Position numbers and translations under genes: made by a program
Notes under the pieces: model-generated
What the model was told of the DNA's origin: nothing
What the model saw: the letters and a program-made list of their open reading frames with translations, nothing else
Database searches by the model: none
NCBI GenBank assembly: GCA_009792885.1
Contig: WMCF01000035.1
Coordinates: 4,340,361 to 4,404,360, forward strand
DNA from: Eremophila alpestris peregrina
Taxonomy: Eukaryota; Chordata; Aves; Passeriformes; Alaudidae
Direction of reading: 5' to 3'
Length of the DNA stretch: 64,000 nucleotides
In this document: positions 37,196 to 51,000 of the stretch, piece by piece
Layout: each line of letters begins with the position of its first letter
How positions within the stretch are numbered: the stretch's first letter is position 1

Positions 37196-40100
37196 GTAAG
37201 ATGTTTTTTGCAACATGTTTGGAACCCTTTATATAACTTTCTTTTGGAGATCTGAATTACATAATTGAAGAAAATTTTAGACTATTTTAGTATTTCTGCT
37301 TCTAGTAAAGTTGTATGAATATTTTTGCTCATGGTGTCCCTGTTCACATGGAAAATGTCTAACATCTCTTGCCTCAAAATAATTATTTCAGCTAGCTGCC
37401 TGTATTTTAGTGCTTATATTTGCCTCACTGGTCTTTGTTAATGGCACAAGTTAAAGAGGACTGTACACTTTTTCCCTAATGCTGAAGCATTCAGCTCCAA
37501 GGTTAACTTCTTAGCCAGTGGCAAAGCCACACAACTGCAGCAATGCTGGTACATCTGCTTGAAAATCACTTCCATGCATTTTGCTGGTCTTTTCAATGAC
37601 AATGAACCAAGGTATTGCTACTGTGCACTTTCATTGTTTCCTGCACTTTTCTCTTCTGCAGTGGGAGGTGTAAATCTAAATGTGACTTTCAACATTCTCC
37701 ACTTTGTCTGGTGGGGGTTTTTTATTTGTCACATCTCTGCCCTCTGTGACTGCAGTGATTTGTTTCTTTTCTGTCCTTCTGAGAGTAATGTTATGTGATG
37801 TTGATTTGAAGAACTGGCAGAGAGGCCAGCCATCCATTTATCTCAGGGAGGACATTGGAACTAAATCATTTCTCAGCTGGTGAAGTGAAGGAATTGTGCA
37901 GGAGAAGCTCAGCAGTGAGGACAGAAAGCTTGTTCCCAAAACAGTCTGTCTTACTGAAAAGTCACTGCTGTGTGAATGAAGCCCTGTTCTTCATCCAAAT
38001 AAGTAAAAAGACTGTTCGCTGATGCATCTTAAGTGCTTACTAACATGAACCCCTCAGAAAATAGGGTGTAGATTTCCAAGGGAAATCAGGGATCATTTCT
38101 GATCATGATTTTTGCCTAGTTCAAAATCTCCTCTGGACACATTTGGAACAGCTCTACTTCATGGATAACAATTTGCAGTTTATGAAGCTGTGATGCCAAA
38201 TGTACTGTTTCTGCAGTAGGTCATAATTCAACATTCACAGCAGTGTACTGTTGATGCTCGGCCCCAAGAGAGGAGGTGGGCAAAAGATGTCAATCTGATT
38301 TCCAGGACTGACTTCAGCAAAGGAAAATGTAAATAAACTGTGAGCTTTAATATCTTTCACAACAAAGATTGCTTCCCTCTTTATTCCTCTTTTCCTATAT
38401 GGGAAACAGGGCTTTTTCTGCATATTGCTGAATGCCATCCTTTCATGTTTCCACTTCTAAAGATATTTTCTTCCAGAATTTTCATCTATTAGGTTTGTAT
38501 ATGCAGTAATATTTAATCCCAAGAAAGAGCAAAGTGTTTGATTTTCATAGTTTTAAGGTATGAATGCTTTCATTTTTGGAGCATCTACTTCCCTTTTCAG
38601 TAGGAAATGAGATTTCCAAAGTTTACATGTTCAGTTCCTCTTTCCAAACCTCCTGGGTACATCTCTCTCAGGTGCAGTTATATTTTGAAGAACTACTTCT
38701 TCATATAGAGGAGAATAAACAGCAAGTAGTCAATGATTTATTTTGCCTCTTGAGCTTCAGTGTTTGAAGACATTTGTTCTCTGGGAACAATGACTCAGGT
38801 AATATAACTGGAATTATTAATGAGTTATGGATTATTTTAAGCTCTTTTTATTCTGTATTAATAAGAAATAAAATGACCGATGAGATCTTTAACACATGTA
38901 TAAGCATAAGTTTAATTCCCTGAACTTCATGAGGAGCAGTCAAAAACATTGAAATGGGAGGTTCCAATGTTAGAAGATTAAAAATAATACTTTAAATAAC
39001 ATAATATCTCCTCAGCAGTTTGAAAAATGGATGCGTAAATATGCTAAACATATTTAAAAGATGTGATACTGAAGTGTTGGGATGAAATGCAAACCTAAAA
39101 CACAGGCTTGGTTCACCAACATTGGCTTTTGTATGAATCAGCAAGCTGAGTCAGATTTTGGAGACATTTAACTTGATACTTATTTTCTTGAGGTTTTGAG
39201 GGTTGATTTTGGGAAAAGAGTAACAATATTTTTTAAAAATGTGGTCTGAGTACTTAAATTTTGTAGGACATGGGGCAAGTAATTTAAATTTTACCATCCA
39301 CATTGTTCTAAGTAGTGTTTTCTATACTGAGTTTGCTAAGCAAATTCTACCTGTGATAAATGTAAGCAGTGAGGGATGGAAAAATATTCAGAATTTGAAG
39401 CTTGTTCTGCAATGATTTCCCACCTAATCATCATTATGGTTTTTTGAGAACTGTCTCTGAAATGGAACTCCCTATTTAGGCAGTCACTTATATGTATTAC
39501 TAACTCATGTTACTTGATTTTTGTGATTTTCCCAGGATAAGAAATTGGGGCATGGACATTGTTGCTTGAATTTTATTCAAACTAATCAGTCAGAAGAGAA
39601 AATGAAGACATTATTAACATTCAAACTGCATTTTCACATCCTACAGACGTGTTTTTTATTATTATGACTAACTGTGTCAGCAGACAGACTAGACACAGAC
39701 TCGCTGCCAATTAATATAAAAATTCCTTTCTTTGATTTACTAGGAGAGACTGAGAGGACAGAACTGCTTTTTTTTAGTTCATGCATTTCCTTTCCCCAGG
39801 CTTCACCTGACTGAGGTATTTGCTCTCTTGGGTCAGTGTATTTTAAAGTTATTCATTACTTCAATCTATAATACTTAATTAAAGCTTTAAACAAAAATAA
39901 ATTGGTTATGTTTGGTGAAAACGTTGTCAGTCAGGTGGGATTTTAGCAACATAATAGAGCCGATACCTTTGTTTTGTTTATAGCGATACTGCATGACCTT
40001 CAAGTGTTCATCTGGCCAATGTGGACTCTTTAAGATAAGAACCCAATTTCTTTTCTTCTCTTTACCTGGGTTAGGATTAACAGTCTGCATTATCAAAAGG

Positions 40101-43100
40101 ATATTAGTACATGACAAGCCTACAGATATTTCTTCCATTATTTTGCTTGCTGTCACTTAGAGCCAGCATGAAGGCACTGCCAGCAGAACTCATGTATTTG
40201 ACTGCAGCTCTGGCTGAACAGAGAGGATGGTAGCTTTAATATTCACCCTCCAAGATCTGCCACTGCAATTCTTAAAGTTTCATTGTGTGACTGATGGAAC
40301 AATGCTGTTGTTCTGTTGTCCTGAGAGGCAGAATTCCAAAATGAAAAAGTTATTAGACTGAAACAGACATTTCCCTGCATCCTTAGAACAGAGAGCAAGC
40401 AGATTAAGAGTTAGGTATTAAACTCTTCCAACCCCCTCTCCTTTGTTGGAATGATTAAAGTCCAGAGGACTTTGTAGCTGGTATCGTTTAAAACCAGCTG
40501 GGCAAGTAAAGTGTTTTCAACATGCCACAGAATATTCTGTCCTTTTCTAGACATCAGTGATAGCTACTCTGCTATTTCTATACTTTTCAGTTTCCAGCCA
40601 GGACTAGGAACACATGTTCTTTCTGTAATAAAAATAGAAATGTTTTCAGTAAATAACTCTACTATAAACCAAATTTTTTTATCCCAAATTCCGCATTCAT
40701 GCAACATACCATGATGTCCTAGTTTTCATCCAGCTGTTTCTCTAAGGTTAATTCTCTGTGAACAGAACTTGCTTTTGATATCCTAGAGAGACTTTCATAC
40801 CTTTTGATTAACATAGATGCTCTGTTTTCTTTGGAGTAACTACTATGGTCTTGTGAGGTTCTTCTATCTTCCTCCCTCCTGTAGTACAAATGCACTCCTT
40901 TAAAGGCAGCATCTGGGCCAAAGTTTTCTCCTGCTTTTATAAAACCAAATGAATTTTAAAAAGGTCATTGTTTGGGCTAAGAGTGCCAATCTGATATAGA
41001 TGTTACTCAAAACTGAACACAGGCAAATGTCCTTTTGGGTAAGATCATATTTAGTTCTGGTTTAATATCTGATTTATCTTACATTTTGCTTTTTCTAGGT
41101 TAAATATTAAAAAAATTGAATGTCATTTTCCCTAACTCTTTTTTTTGTGTGGTGTACTCTTGAAGATGTAGGCACCAGCTTTTGAGATGTGGTTAGGTCT
41201 ATGTATTTACTGTAAGCTGAAAACTCTTAGAACACCTGTAAAAATTTGGCTCCAAACAACCCCAACATTCACTCTCAAAACAGTTGCATGTTGTTACAGG
41301 TTGCTGTCCTGCTGATCCTGCAAGACAAACCTTCTCCTCATACCCTGGTATTTTCTATGTGTATGATCTTCACACTCAGAACACTCTGGGGGCTCAGATT
41401 GTCAATATGTACCTTGCTGGTTGGAAAATGCTGTCCGCAGGCTCCTGGGACTGCTAACGCTCAGGAAGCAGGCTGAGCTGAAGCACTCATGGACACAGAG
41501 GAAATACAAGGCAAGGGGTTGAAAGAGGAAATGGTGAGACAGAAAATGCATGGAAATATTACCCTCCAAGTCATATATTTGTTTCCTGTGGAGCCTTTGC
41601 TGCACAGATTTGGCAGGCCCTTTAGTAGAACCTATAGCTCTCTGGCAAGAGGAGAGGCATAATGTCAATTTATCTGAGTCCAAGAGCCAGATTAGTGGAG
41701 CATGAATTTGAAGGGTAGGCATGGATATACAAGCAGAATTTCTTGTTTATGTTCCCATTGCATAAGAGAGATTTTCATAGAGATTTTATTGCTTTCAGCA
41801 GAGATGCCTAACACAGTAAAGTCTTGCACAAGGTGTGCAAGTCCATGGCTTCATTGTATACCTGGCTGAGTTAGTGAATATTAAATCTTGTGTGTGTACA
41901 TGAGAGAAGATGCACAGAGACACATAAACCTGGGTATGTACTTTTTGCATATGCAAATTTTTCTTTGGTGTTGAGAATGCAGTCTGCTTTACAGGAAGTT
42001 GGAAAACAATATAAGCATCATACATGTAGGTAAAGCAGACAGTATGCAGCCAGTCCAGAAAAATGAAACTCCTGACCACGAGAACTTGTTTAAATTGTGA
42101 GATATTTGTAGTGGTTCAGCCTGTGCAAAACTGATCAATAAATTGAAACGTTGTTGCTCAGCAAAAGCTTGAACAGTTCAGATTTGCAATTATCTTGGAC
42201 TCAGTAATTACATAGCTCTGGATCTCTTCTACCTGTCACATCCTCTCACAATTACTTTTATTTCCCTTTGTGTCACAACGTCATATCTTAAATTAGTTGA
42301 TAATAACTTTGCTAGGGTCATATCTTGCATTTAATAACCTGTTTTCTATTTTACATCTCTAGTGTGGACTTCATGATACTGTGTGATGTTAATAAATTCC
42401 CTTCAAATTTAGCATCTCTAACTGTTTGATACATAAAAGTGGCATTTCTGATCTGTTGGTTGTTTATGAATGTCATAACCCAAGTATCATGTAACAGAGA
42501 AACATACTGAGGCTGTAAAGAGTTTGGTTTCATTAAATATCTTAGATATCACTGGGATTTTTTAATTATTTGATGCAAGACCTTCAGATAGCTTACTTTA
42601 AAATGCACACAGGTAAATTTTCTTAGTCGTATTCATATCCCCCATGTCCATGCAGTCAGTGCTTTAACTTTCCAAGACTCTTAAACCAGGGAAAGAGTGA
42701 TCAGCTTGTGAAGAATAATATCCTCAGCATATCTGAGAGAGTCACGTGCAGAGGGCTCAGTTATTTTAACCCAATACTTTTGCCTAGAAGTAATAAACCT
42801 ACTGTGAGGAAGTTGATTATTATGGAAAGAGGATGCCAGTGGACAGCAGTGTGGATAAAGGTGTTAGCAGAGCAGCATGGCCAGGTATTTTCTCCATTCC
42901 CAGGGTGCAGGGGCAGCCCTGCTGCTGGCCAAAGGCTCAGGTGAACACTCTGGTGTTACTCACATTCTGGTTCCTGGCTTTATAAAATCCCATTGTGTAG
43001 ACAGAGGGGTCAGTTCTCTGAAGGTGCTGTCATGTGATAGGGGATGCTGACATTACCAGTGCTCCCCTAGCAGAAGGCAATATGTGGGTGTGAAGTGGGC

Positions 43101-43725
43101 TTAGGGAACATAAGCTCTGTACAAACATCGTGCTCTTTCTGCAGGTTAATCAGGTCTTTAATAAAAGACCATGAAAATGTCAGCAGTCTGAACAAATAAA
43201 CCAGAATTGTAACTGAGTGTTCATTCAAACAAAGAAATATAAACCCTTTTTTTATTAATGTTCTTCACACAGAGAGAAAATGGATTTGAATTCTAATTAG
43301 AAAATGGATATTTTTGAAATATTAGCTATAAATTTTGTAACACAACTGAATATACATTACACATTAATCTTAAAGAGATGATCACACTTTAGGCCTGCAG
43401 TACTCATTTTTTAATGAAGAATTTTTCTTAGTAAACAGATTAAGTAAATAGAAGAGCTAACTAATTAAGCAACCCTTAGTATAGGATTAATTGAGAGATG
43501 ATAATGACAGGAGAGAAAATATGATATTTTTTGTATAAAGCAAAAGGCCAATCATTTATACTTTTGGTTAGAAATATAAAATGCCTTTCAGCCAACCTTT
43601 TCTTGCAGGTAACAGTGAAATACAGTTATCCATGGAAATATATTTTTCTGAATACTGGATGATGACACTGAATGCTGACTGGTCTTTAAAGATCCCACTA
43701 TTGCATCCTGAATTCTATATTAGGT

Positions 43726-43737
43726 ATAATTAATTAT
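43726..43737. repeat. 12-bp AT palindrome
   Basis: ATAATTAATTAT is a perfect palindrome made of two overlapping TAATTA-type homeodomain sites. It sits in an AT-rich interval (about 43.2-43.8 kb). It may be a binding site or only AT-rich coincidence. Confidence 0.5.
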
Positions 43738-46700
43738 CTCTCCAGTTAGTGTAATTCCCATGATACTGTTCTAGAAGGGGCTGGGGGAGGTTTATGTGTG
43801 GGGGATTTTTGTAAAGGTTATTTTTTAAATAATGTGAAAACCAGCTGACAAGCCAGTTTGTTTGCGTGCTCTCCTTATAACACTTCTCTCACTATTTTTA
43901 AAATACATTAGTAAATTTTCTTTGGGCCTGCTTACCTGTAGAATAAGGTTAATATAATGATGTATCTCCTAATCACTGGAAAGTATATTGAAAGACAGGA
44001 AAACTGTATGTTTTTCCCACTGCAGATAGGTGGGAATAGAGTTATTAAAGTAAGATGGATTAGATTGTAGCAAGGAAAATTTACATTTGGTATAAGGAAA
44101 AACCATCCATTCTTTAATATGCAGGAAATGAAGCATTGGAACAGAAAGCCTAGCCAGACCCTGTAATTTTTTTGTTTTTTCAAGAACTGGTAAGACAAAT
44201 ATTAGGAATGACAGTCATGTCTGATCTTTCTCTGGAACTGGGGATCAACTGTGTAACCTTTGTAGAAGAATGAGTGTGGAAGGAATAATGCATCACCTAT
44301 CTAAAAAGACTGATGAGAAAGTCACTATGCACTTCATCATTTTTCACTGTATGAAATGGGTTTTGTTGGAGTTTTTTTATTTCTTTTTATTGTTTCCAGA
44401 TGAAATGGAACAGGTTTTCCTACATTCTGTCGTTCTGTAGATGTTGTCAAAGCTGATCATACCTGCAGAACCATGCCCACATCTTCTGGATCCTCCCTGT
44501 GCTCTGGGATTTGCCTCTATTTGCATGGCCCAGGTGGAGATAAGGCTAAAAAGAAGATATATACTTAGTAATGCAAGGTTAATTCTAACTGACATCTTGT
44601 TTTGGCAAGGCTTCTCCTCTTTTACCTGCTCAGCTCTAAGCTCTGGTTTTTTGATGTTTTTTGACACAGGTGTGGTGTAGTGCCATCGTGTGGATTCAGG
44701 ATGGGTGGAGGCAGAAACTGGCTTGAAAGACAAAAGCAGTGTGAGGTGGTTGTGCAGGTAGTTGGAATCACCACAGCCAAAGAAATGAATGTGCTAGTCT
44801 AGATTATCAGGTTGTGAATAGCCAGTCCTCCAAGATTTCTTGAATAGTGAGCATCATTCAATCTAGTAAACTGTGGAGGCAATAAAAATACGTAATTGTA
44901 ATCCAGAATTTGTCACAAGCAAAACTGTAGATTAAGAATGCTTTGTAAGTGCTCTTCTCCTTTCCTAAGTGCCTTTTTTATTTGTGTATCTGTCATGCCT
45001 ATTGCATGATCAGTGCAGGTTGGTATGCCTGCAAAAAAGTTTTTTTCTTTGCATGGTGGTCTCCTAACTAAGCTCAGCAGCATAAATAGTGTTGATTATG
45101 CCAGGACAGTGGAGTCCAGATTAGGACAGAAGAAAGAGACACACAGAACAGTTGTAATGGAGACTATCAACTGCTTTTTACATGGAAGCAACTAAGTCTG
45201 GAATGGAGCTTTGCAAGTAGTCCTCTGAACTGGAGCATATTTTGCAGAATCTAGTAAAGAAAACGTCACAGAAGAGATCACCAAGTGGGATGTGAATTAA
45301 AATAGTGTGATACATTGTGTTGTAACTGGCCATGGAAGACAAATGCTTTATTGTTTGCCATGTAGAAAATAGCAATGCATATTTCAAAACTTTGTAATGA
45401 GTTAAAATAACAGTCTGGAATTCATGCAATAACATTTTAAAACCCCTAAAAGCCTACATGGTTAAATGGGTAAACTATTGTTGGGTAGCTGATTCAGCTT
45501 GCTGATTTTGGACCAGAGCATAAGAAAGTTTTCATCATCATTAGTCTTTGCAGAAAGGTGTTTGAGTCTAACAGAGTTCCTGTTGGGTACTGTCCCTGTC
45601 ATTGAACATATTATCCAGACATTAGTGCTGATAGCTTTGCCAGTGTGTTTATGAGAAAGGCCAAAATCTGAAGAGGCACAGACTAAACTAAGTCCTTCCT
45701 TCCTTCCTTGTTATGGCCTTGATTCTGTACGTGAATAGGAAACCTATTATTACCTCTGCAGTGCCTGTCTTATGGATTAATTGCAGAATTTAGTCTCCCT
45801 GCATGTTAACATGCACTGCTCTCTCAGCAGCAATAAATTCACACAAAGGTACCAGCAGTTCACCAAAAACATTGAGTCCTGTGCTCTTTTGTTTCACCTC
45901 AGGTGCACTATGCCAGAGATTTCATATGAGTGAGTCTGCTTGATGACTGCTACAAGAAGCCACATTACTGCTTTAATTACTTATCATGAAGGATCACGGG
46001 ATGGTGATGTCATCATTTTAAGGCTGGCTATGTCTAAGTGCACTGCCAGGAAGAGGAAAGTTGAATGATGATTTATGTACCTTGGACAAAATTCAGGTAA
46101 AAACCACTTCAAAAATGTTAATTATTTCAGGTCATTTTCTATTACATAGGATCTGTTCTTCAGAATTTCTTCCAGGTTAATAGTGTTCAGCCAGGGCTGG
46201 TTTCACAAGAAAAAGCATCAACTGTGTGGGGGGAGGGAAATGAAGGAGACAAAGGGTGTGATTTATCGACGTGCACTTTGCTATTTGTGACTAACAAAGA
46301 GATGGTTCACAAATGTCTCAGACTCAAAGCTGTGATCTATCAGAACTGCTGAGCTGGGGAAATACTACCACTAAGTAAAAATAGATTGGTCAGCAGTTGC
46401 AGACTTATCTGTAAGCAGGTCATCCCATACTATCTGCATGTGCAGCAGGCAGACCATTTTGCTGGGTTAGGAGAGTAAGATAAGTTTGTTGCTGTGTTAT
46501 GTTTATCAATCAATGGTTTTAATTAGTTACATCATTGACTAATAAAAATTCTCCCTGATTAATTGATTTTTTTTTCTAATCTGGCTTGAACTTGCTTTAT
46601 TACAAGGTGATTTTTCATTTGAACTAAATAATTTATTATCAAAGTGCAGAATGTTTTTATCACTTCTGAGGGAGTGGAGGAGTAAAAGTGTGCAGAGGCA

Positions 46701-47030
46701 AAGGAATACCGACATCTGTCAGGAAGAAAGATATTAAAGGTACTACTGATCAGTGTTAGTCTGATAAAAAATATTTGAAGGCTCTGTGAAATAGTTGTGA
46801 GGGTCCCCACATTTTTTTTGAAGTCTACTGCCATTTGTAAAAAATCAACCTTTTTCAATGATGAAAGGGATTTGGTTTAATATTATAAATATTTTAACAC
46901 TTCTCCTATGCTTTGTGATAATGTTGATTGCATAATCTGTAAATACTCTTATATTTACTAAATAATACATCTAAAGTTTATTTACACTTTTCTTACCACC
47001 TCAACTCCAATACAGTTGTATATATACACA

Positions 47031-47169
47031 TCATAGAATCAGAGACTCTCCTGAATTGGAAGAAACCCACAAGGATCATGAAATCCAACTCTTAGCCCTG
47101 CACAGGACCATCCCTAAGATGGTCACACCATGTGCCTGAGAGCATTGACCAAATACTACTTGAACTCTT
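47031..47169 (-). mobile_element. CR1 LINE 3' fragment (avian)
   Basis: The + strand begins TCATAGAATCAGAGACTCTC, the reverse complement of the CR1 3' end with its ATTCTATGA-type 8-bp motif. It continues with words typical of avian CR1 3' regions, including GAAACCCACAAGGATCATGAA, CCCTGCACAGGACCATCC, CACACCATGTGCCTGAGAGC and ACTTGAACTCTTG. The element therefore lies on the minus strand with its 3' end at 47,031, and it is truncated after about 140 bp. This is the usual 5'-truncated, dead form; no reverse transcriptase segment is present. Its divergence suggests an old insertion. It is the main evidence that the genome is avian. Confidence 0.88.
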
Positions 47170-47970
47170 GAAAAGGCAAACTGTTATCATGGGAGCTTAT
47201 GTGCATATGAATTTGCTAATCATAAGCCTGAGGCAAGCTTTGCTGTGGTTAGCAGATCCCATCACAGCAAACAAGTGGTGGCATTGACTTGGCTCATGAG
47301 ATCCTAATCCACACATGTATGTCATTACAGCTCATGATAGTATCTCTGGAGTGGCAAATACACTGTATGTGTCCCACCAATGAGTTTGTAGAATGTCTGG
47401 GAAGACTGGAAGAGTTGTTACACCAAGACTTCCAGGGAAAATGGACTGAGTTGCATAGTACATGTCAAGTTGTAGGACTTTGGAATGCTAGCCTGGAAAG
47501 TGTGAGCCTTGAATAAGAGTCTAAGCAAAGCAATATCTTCTGGCATATGGACCAGGATCTACTTTTATTTTTCTTCAGTACTGTTCTAGCATTGAACAAC
47601 TATGTTCCAGTGTCTGTCAGTGACCATGTTGATTGAGATAATCTTCCTGCTTGCTTGTTTCTGTCTTGAGAAAAAAACTTATTAGACTGGTGACCCAGAG
47701 CACCAACACAGTAAAGTGATGGAAGTTCTCCAAAGATGACTGTGGGTTCATCTGCAGGCCCAGAAGTCTGACTAACACCTGCAGGATCAGAGTGAATGGC
47801 ACATTTATGATTTTCAGCAGATAGAGATTTAATGAGAAAACGTCAAACTGACTTAAGATGTGGCAGCCTGGTAACTGATTTTCAACCAGGTCAGGCAGTG
47901 GGTGTTTAGTGATGACTGTGCATTGCAGGGAATGAGGAATGTACACAGCTAAGCCTACCTGAGACTCCCT

Positions 47971-48036
47971 GCAGACAGGTAAAACTTCCTTTCCCAACTT
48001 CCAGCAGAAAGGTAAAACTTTCCTTTGTCTCTTCCT
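47971..48036. repeat. 33-bp imperfect tandem duplication
   Basis: Two adjacent units, each beginning GCAGAMAGGTAAAACTT, lie at 47,971-48,003 and 48,004-48,036, with substitutions and a one-base offset. It is a local duplication and explains a repeated peptide in the antisense frames. Confidence 0.75.
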
Positions 48037-51000
48037 GCCTGTCAAATACTGTGGTCCTGGTTTGTAAGTACTGACTCTCAGCTCTGTTCCCAGCTAGTGA
48101 CCCTGGGAAACTCACTTTGTATCACAGACCACCTTTGGGGTCTCTAATAGCAAATGTGTTTTCCAATGACTCCCTTTTGAGATGAATGATAATGATAATG
48201 GAGAGCATGTGGTTCATGTTCATGCAACACTGAGAGAAACAGGCATGAGTTATTTCTGTGAACAACACTGTATTTCTATTACAGGGAGATAAATCATAAG
48301 CTTATTTTGCACTGGAGCAACAAAAGCAAACTATGTTCTTCTAATACTTGTAGTGAACTTCTTTTCTGGCATCTAGATAGGAAGTAGTTGAAGTGCTTTT
48401 GCTGCAGCAGCTATGCAAATAAGAAATACTCCATGCCTGCTAAGTCATCATAGCTTTGCTTTTTGGTACTTGATGGTTTAAATGCCTATTGTTAGCCAAA
48501 GGTTCTTGAGCCAGTAGCTAATGAATTGCTTTCTGCAAATGGAGAGCATTACTGTAATTCTAATACACATGCAATATTTCCAGCCACAAGTCTTTGCTAA
48601 GCTTTAGATCACCCTTATGCAAAAGCAGTGAAGCAGGTGATGTGTGAAAGGGAAAACTGTCACTGCCAGATCCTGTGTTTCAGAGCATGTCCACTCTCAT
48701 ACTGGAGACACTGAGCAGCTGCCTCAGCCAGGCTCTGAGCTAAACTGGCTGGTGACAAAATTCCTAGGTTTATTCAGTGGAGCTCAGTGCAGCTGATGAA
48801 ACCCCCCACTTCTAGCTGTGGAGTCAGCATTTTTACTCTATGCAGGGGGGAAAAACGTTGAATAGGTGGCACATTCTATTTGGGAAAAAAAATTACTCTG
48901 TTGCTTTTGCCTTCAAACTTGGTCAAGAGTCCTGTCCCAAATGTTGCAAGCTCTGACACCTGGGACTGGCTTTAGATGCTGACTAAGGAGATTGCAGGCT
49001 GAGCCATATGTGAGCTGTTTGCTGATTTGTACTGGGTCATGGATGGCAGCAAAGCAACTTTCCCAGGTTCATTGCACAGCTCGGAGCAATAAGGCCACTC
49101 CTGTGGGCTCTGTCAACAGCAGCTCTGGGCCACTCTGTCTGCCACTCTGCTCTGTAACTTGCAGCCAGTCTATAGCACCCAGTACCAAAGTCTAGAAATA
49201 ATGTGGGCCTGGGACTCTAATTTCCTCAGCAAGCAGATCCTGGTGTGCCCTGTACAGGTAAGACATCGTAAGTCAATCATGACATTTCACTCAACATTCG
49301 TGCTGTAAAGGTGGCTGTTAGACAGGACATTGACAAGGACTGAGCTTGTCCTGCCCTGGGGGTGTCCTCCTGAAGAGCATTCACTGCTCCCATGCAGTGA
49401 TGCATGTCCTTAGTTCAGGTCCCTTCACTGTGCCTCATGCGAGCCCTTGTGCTTTTACATCTGTATTCCACAGTCTTCAGGGAAGCACTTGAACACTTGG
49501 TTGCAAAAGCCTCATTAGCAGACAGAGAAATTACACAGATAAGTACAATAAGATGTAGTCAAGAAGAATGTAAACCTCAAAGTTCAGGGAGGAAGTTAGA
49601 AGGACAAACAAAAAAAAAGTTCAGAGGACAAATCTTTAGTGTGATCTCATAGTGGAGACATTTTGAATTCCGACTCATGTAGGATTGTGTAGTGACATTA
49701 AGTCACCCTGCTTAAGGTCTGAGTCATCTTTATGAAGTCACTGCAGGTTTCTTATGGCAATAATCAATAAAAACTTCTTTTCAGTCTTATTTCAAGCATT
49801 TCCTGGAGGGAAAACTGTTTTCAGGAGTTCTCTCTCCTGGGTAATCACAGGAAGTTTGAAAAGGACAGGTGTATTGCTGACACAGGTACAATGGCATTTC
49901 AGCATGTATTAAAAAAGACTGGATTAGATTCACAGCGAGTGCACAGAGCAAATTAACTTTGTCTGAAAACATCCAACAAAAAAGTTTGATTAATATTGTA
50001 GAGCAAGACTCCTACAGTAACAGGCACAAATTGGGGCTCTGTGGGACACTTAGGTAAGGTTAAATCTTTGACATCCAAAATGGAAGATGTTGAAGGCAGT
50101 AGGTGCTTTAAGATTACTTCTGGGTTGTGATCTGAGGATTTTTGTTTAATAGCTTAGAAGAAGCTATTACTCTTAACTTCATACTCTGATAATGTGGTTC
50201 CAGTTGGTTTGTGCTAGAGCCTCCTGTCATTCTCTGTCTCCAGTGACTTGGAAATCAGTTCTGACAGAGCAGGCATTCTTGTTTCCAGTCTTCTACAGAA
50301 CAAGATGTCAGCAGGTGACAACCAGTGTTTCCTTAATATAGTTAACAAGGTTCAAAGGACTTAATCCATGGCCCTTTCTTGTGAATGTCTTAGTATTCTG
50401 ACACAGTTTCCCACTAGCATCTTAGGCGGTGGCTATTGAGGACTGTCAGCTTAATGTCTAACAGTGTACTTCAATGTAGACTGCTTAATTTCATGTCCTC
50501 TAATCTGTGGAATCTTGTTAAGAATTATTGTGTTAGGCATGCAAAATAAAGTCAATTCACCAAAGGCAGTACCCACTTAGCTTCTTGGAAGACTCTATTG
50601 AGCCAGTCTCAGGTACTTTTAACCTGTTCTTTTCTCTTGTTTCCTGGCATAGAAAGCTATGTATGCTTTGTTTCAAACAGGCAATTTTTCGTTTAATTTG
50701 ATTTGACATTAAGCATCTTTTCTATGTGGACATACAGCAGCCTCTAAAAATATGCATACCACACCTCTACAATAGATCCCAATAGAGCTGGGATTGTGGT
50801 CAGTAAAGTACAAGATATATTTGCTACAAAATAAGTAGTTACTATTACATAGGGGGGACAAACTGGATTTTTCAGGGATCCCTAATCACTTTAGGCTGTT
50901 TCTGTGATACCCCCACAAGCTGTGGGGGCACCTTGAGGAGACCCAGCCTGACAGTGTGGCTGGGGGCTGCACTGGCTGCACAAACCAACATCTTGTATAT

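Larger units (their letters stand above)
33055..47030. other. Long non-coding stretch
   Basis: No gene is firmly recognised. Contents listed separately are a tandem duplication near 34.0 kb, a hairpin at 35.2 kb, an ambiguous-base block at 36.8 kb, an exon-like segment at 37.1 kb and an AT palindrome at 43.7 kb. The remainder is AT-rich sequence with short chance frames, the longest about 118 codons on the minus strand at 44,377-44,733, with no recognisable domain. Confidence 0.5.

Noticed and set aside
44377..44733. 118-codon minus-strand frame with a hydrophobic stretch
   Set aside because: The hydrophobic segment is internal and weak, composition is uneven, it ends in an A-rich run and no family was recognised.
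47617..48045. 142-codon minus-strand frame
   Set aside because: It has no recognisable domain, passes through a local 33-bp tandem duplication and has no splice or promoter context. Chance is the simplest reading.
49229..49256. Possible 28-bp microexon ending at ACAG|GTAAGA
   Set aside because: The donor is good but the acceptor (TTCCTCAG) is short, and no partner exons are visible within the surrounding sequence.
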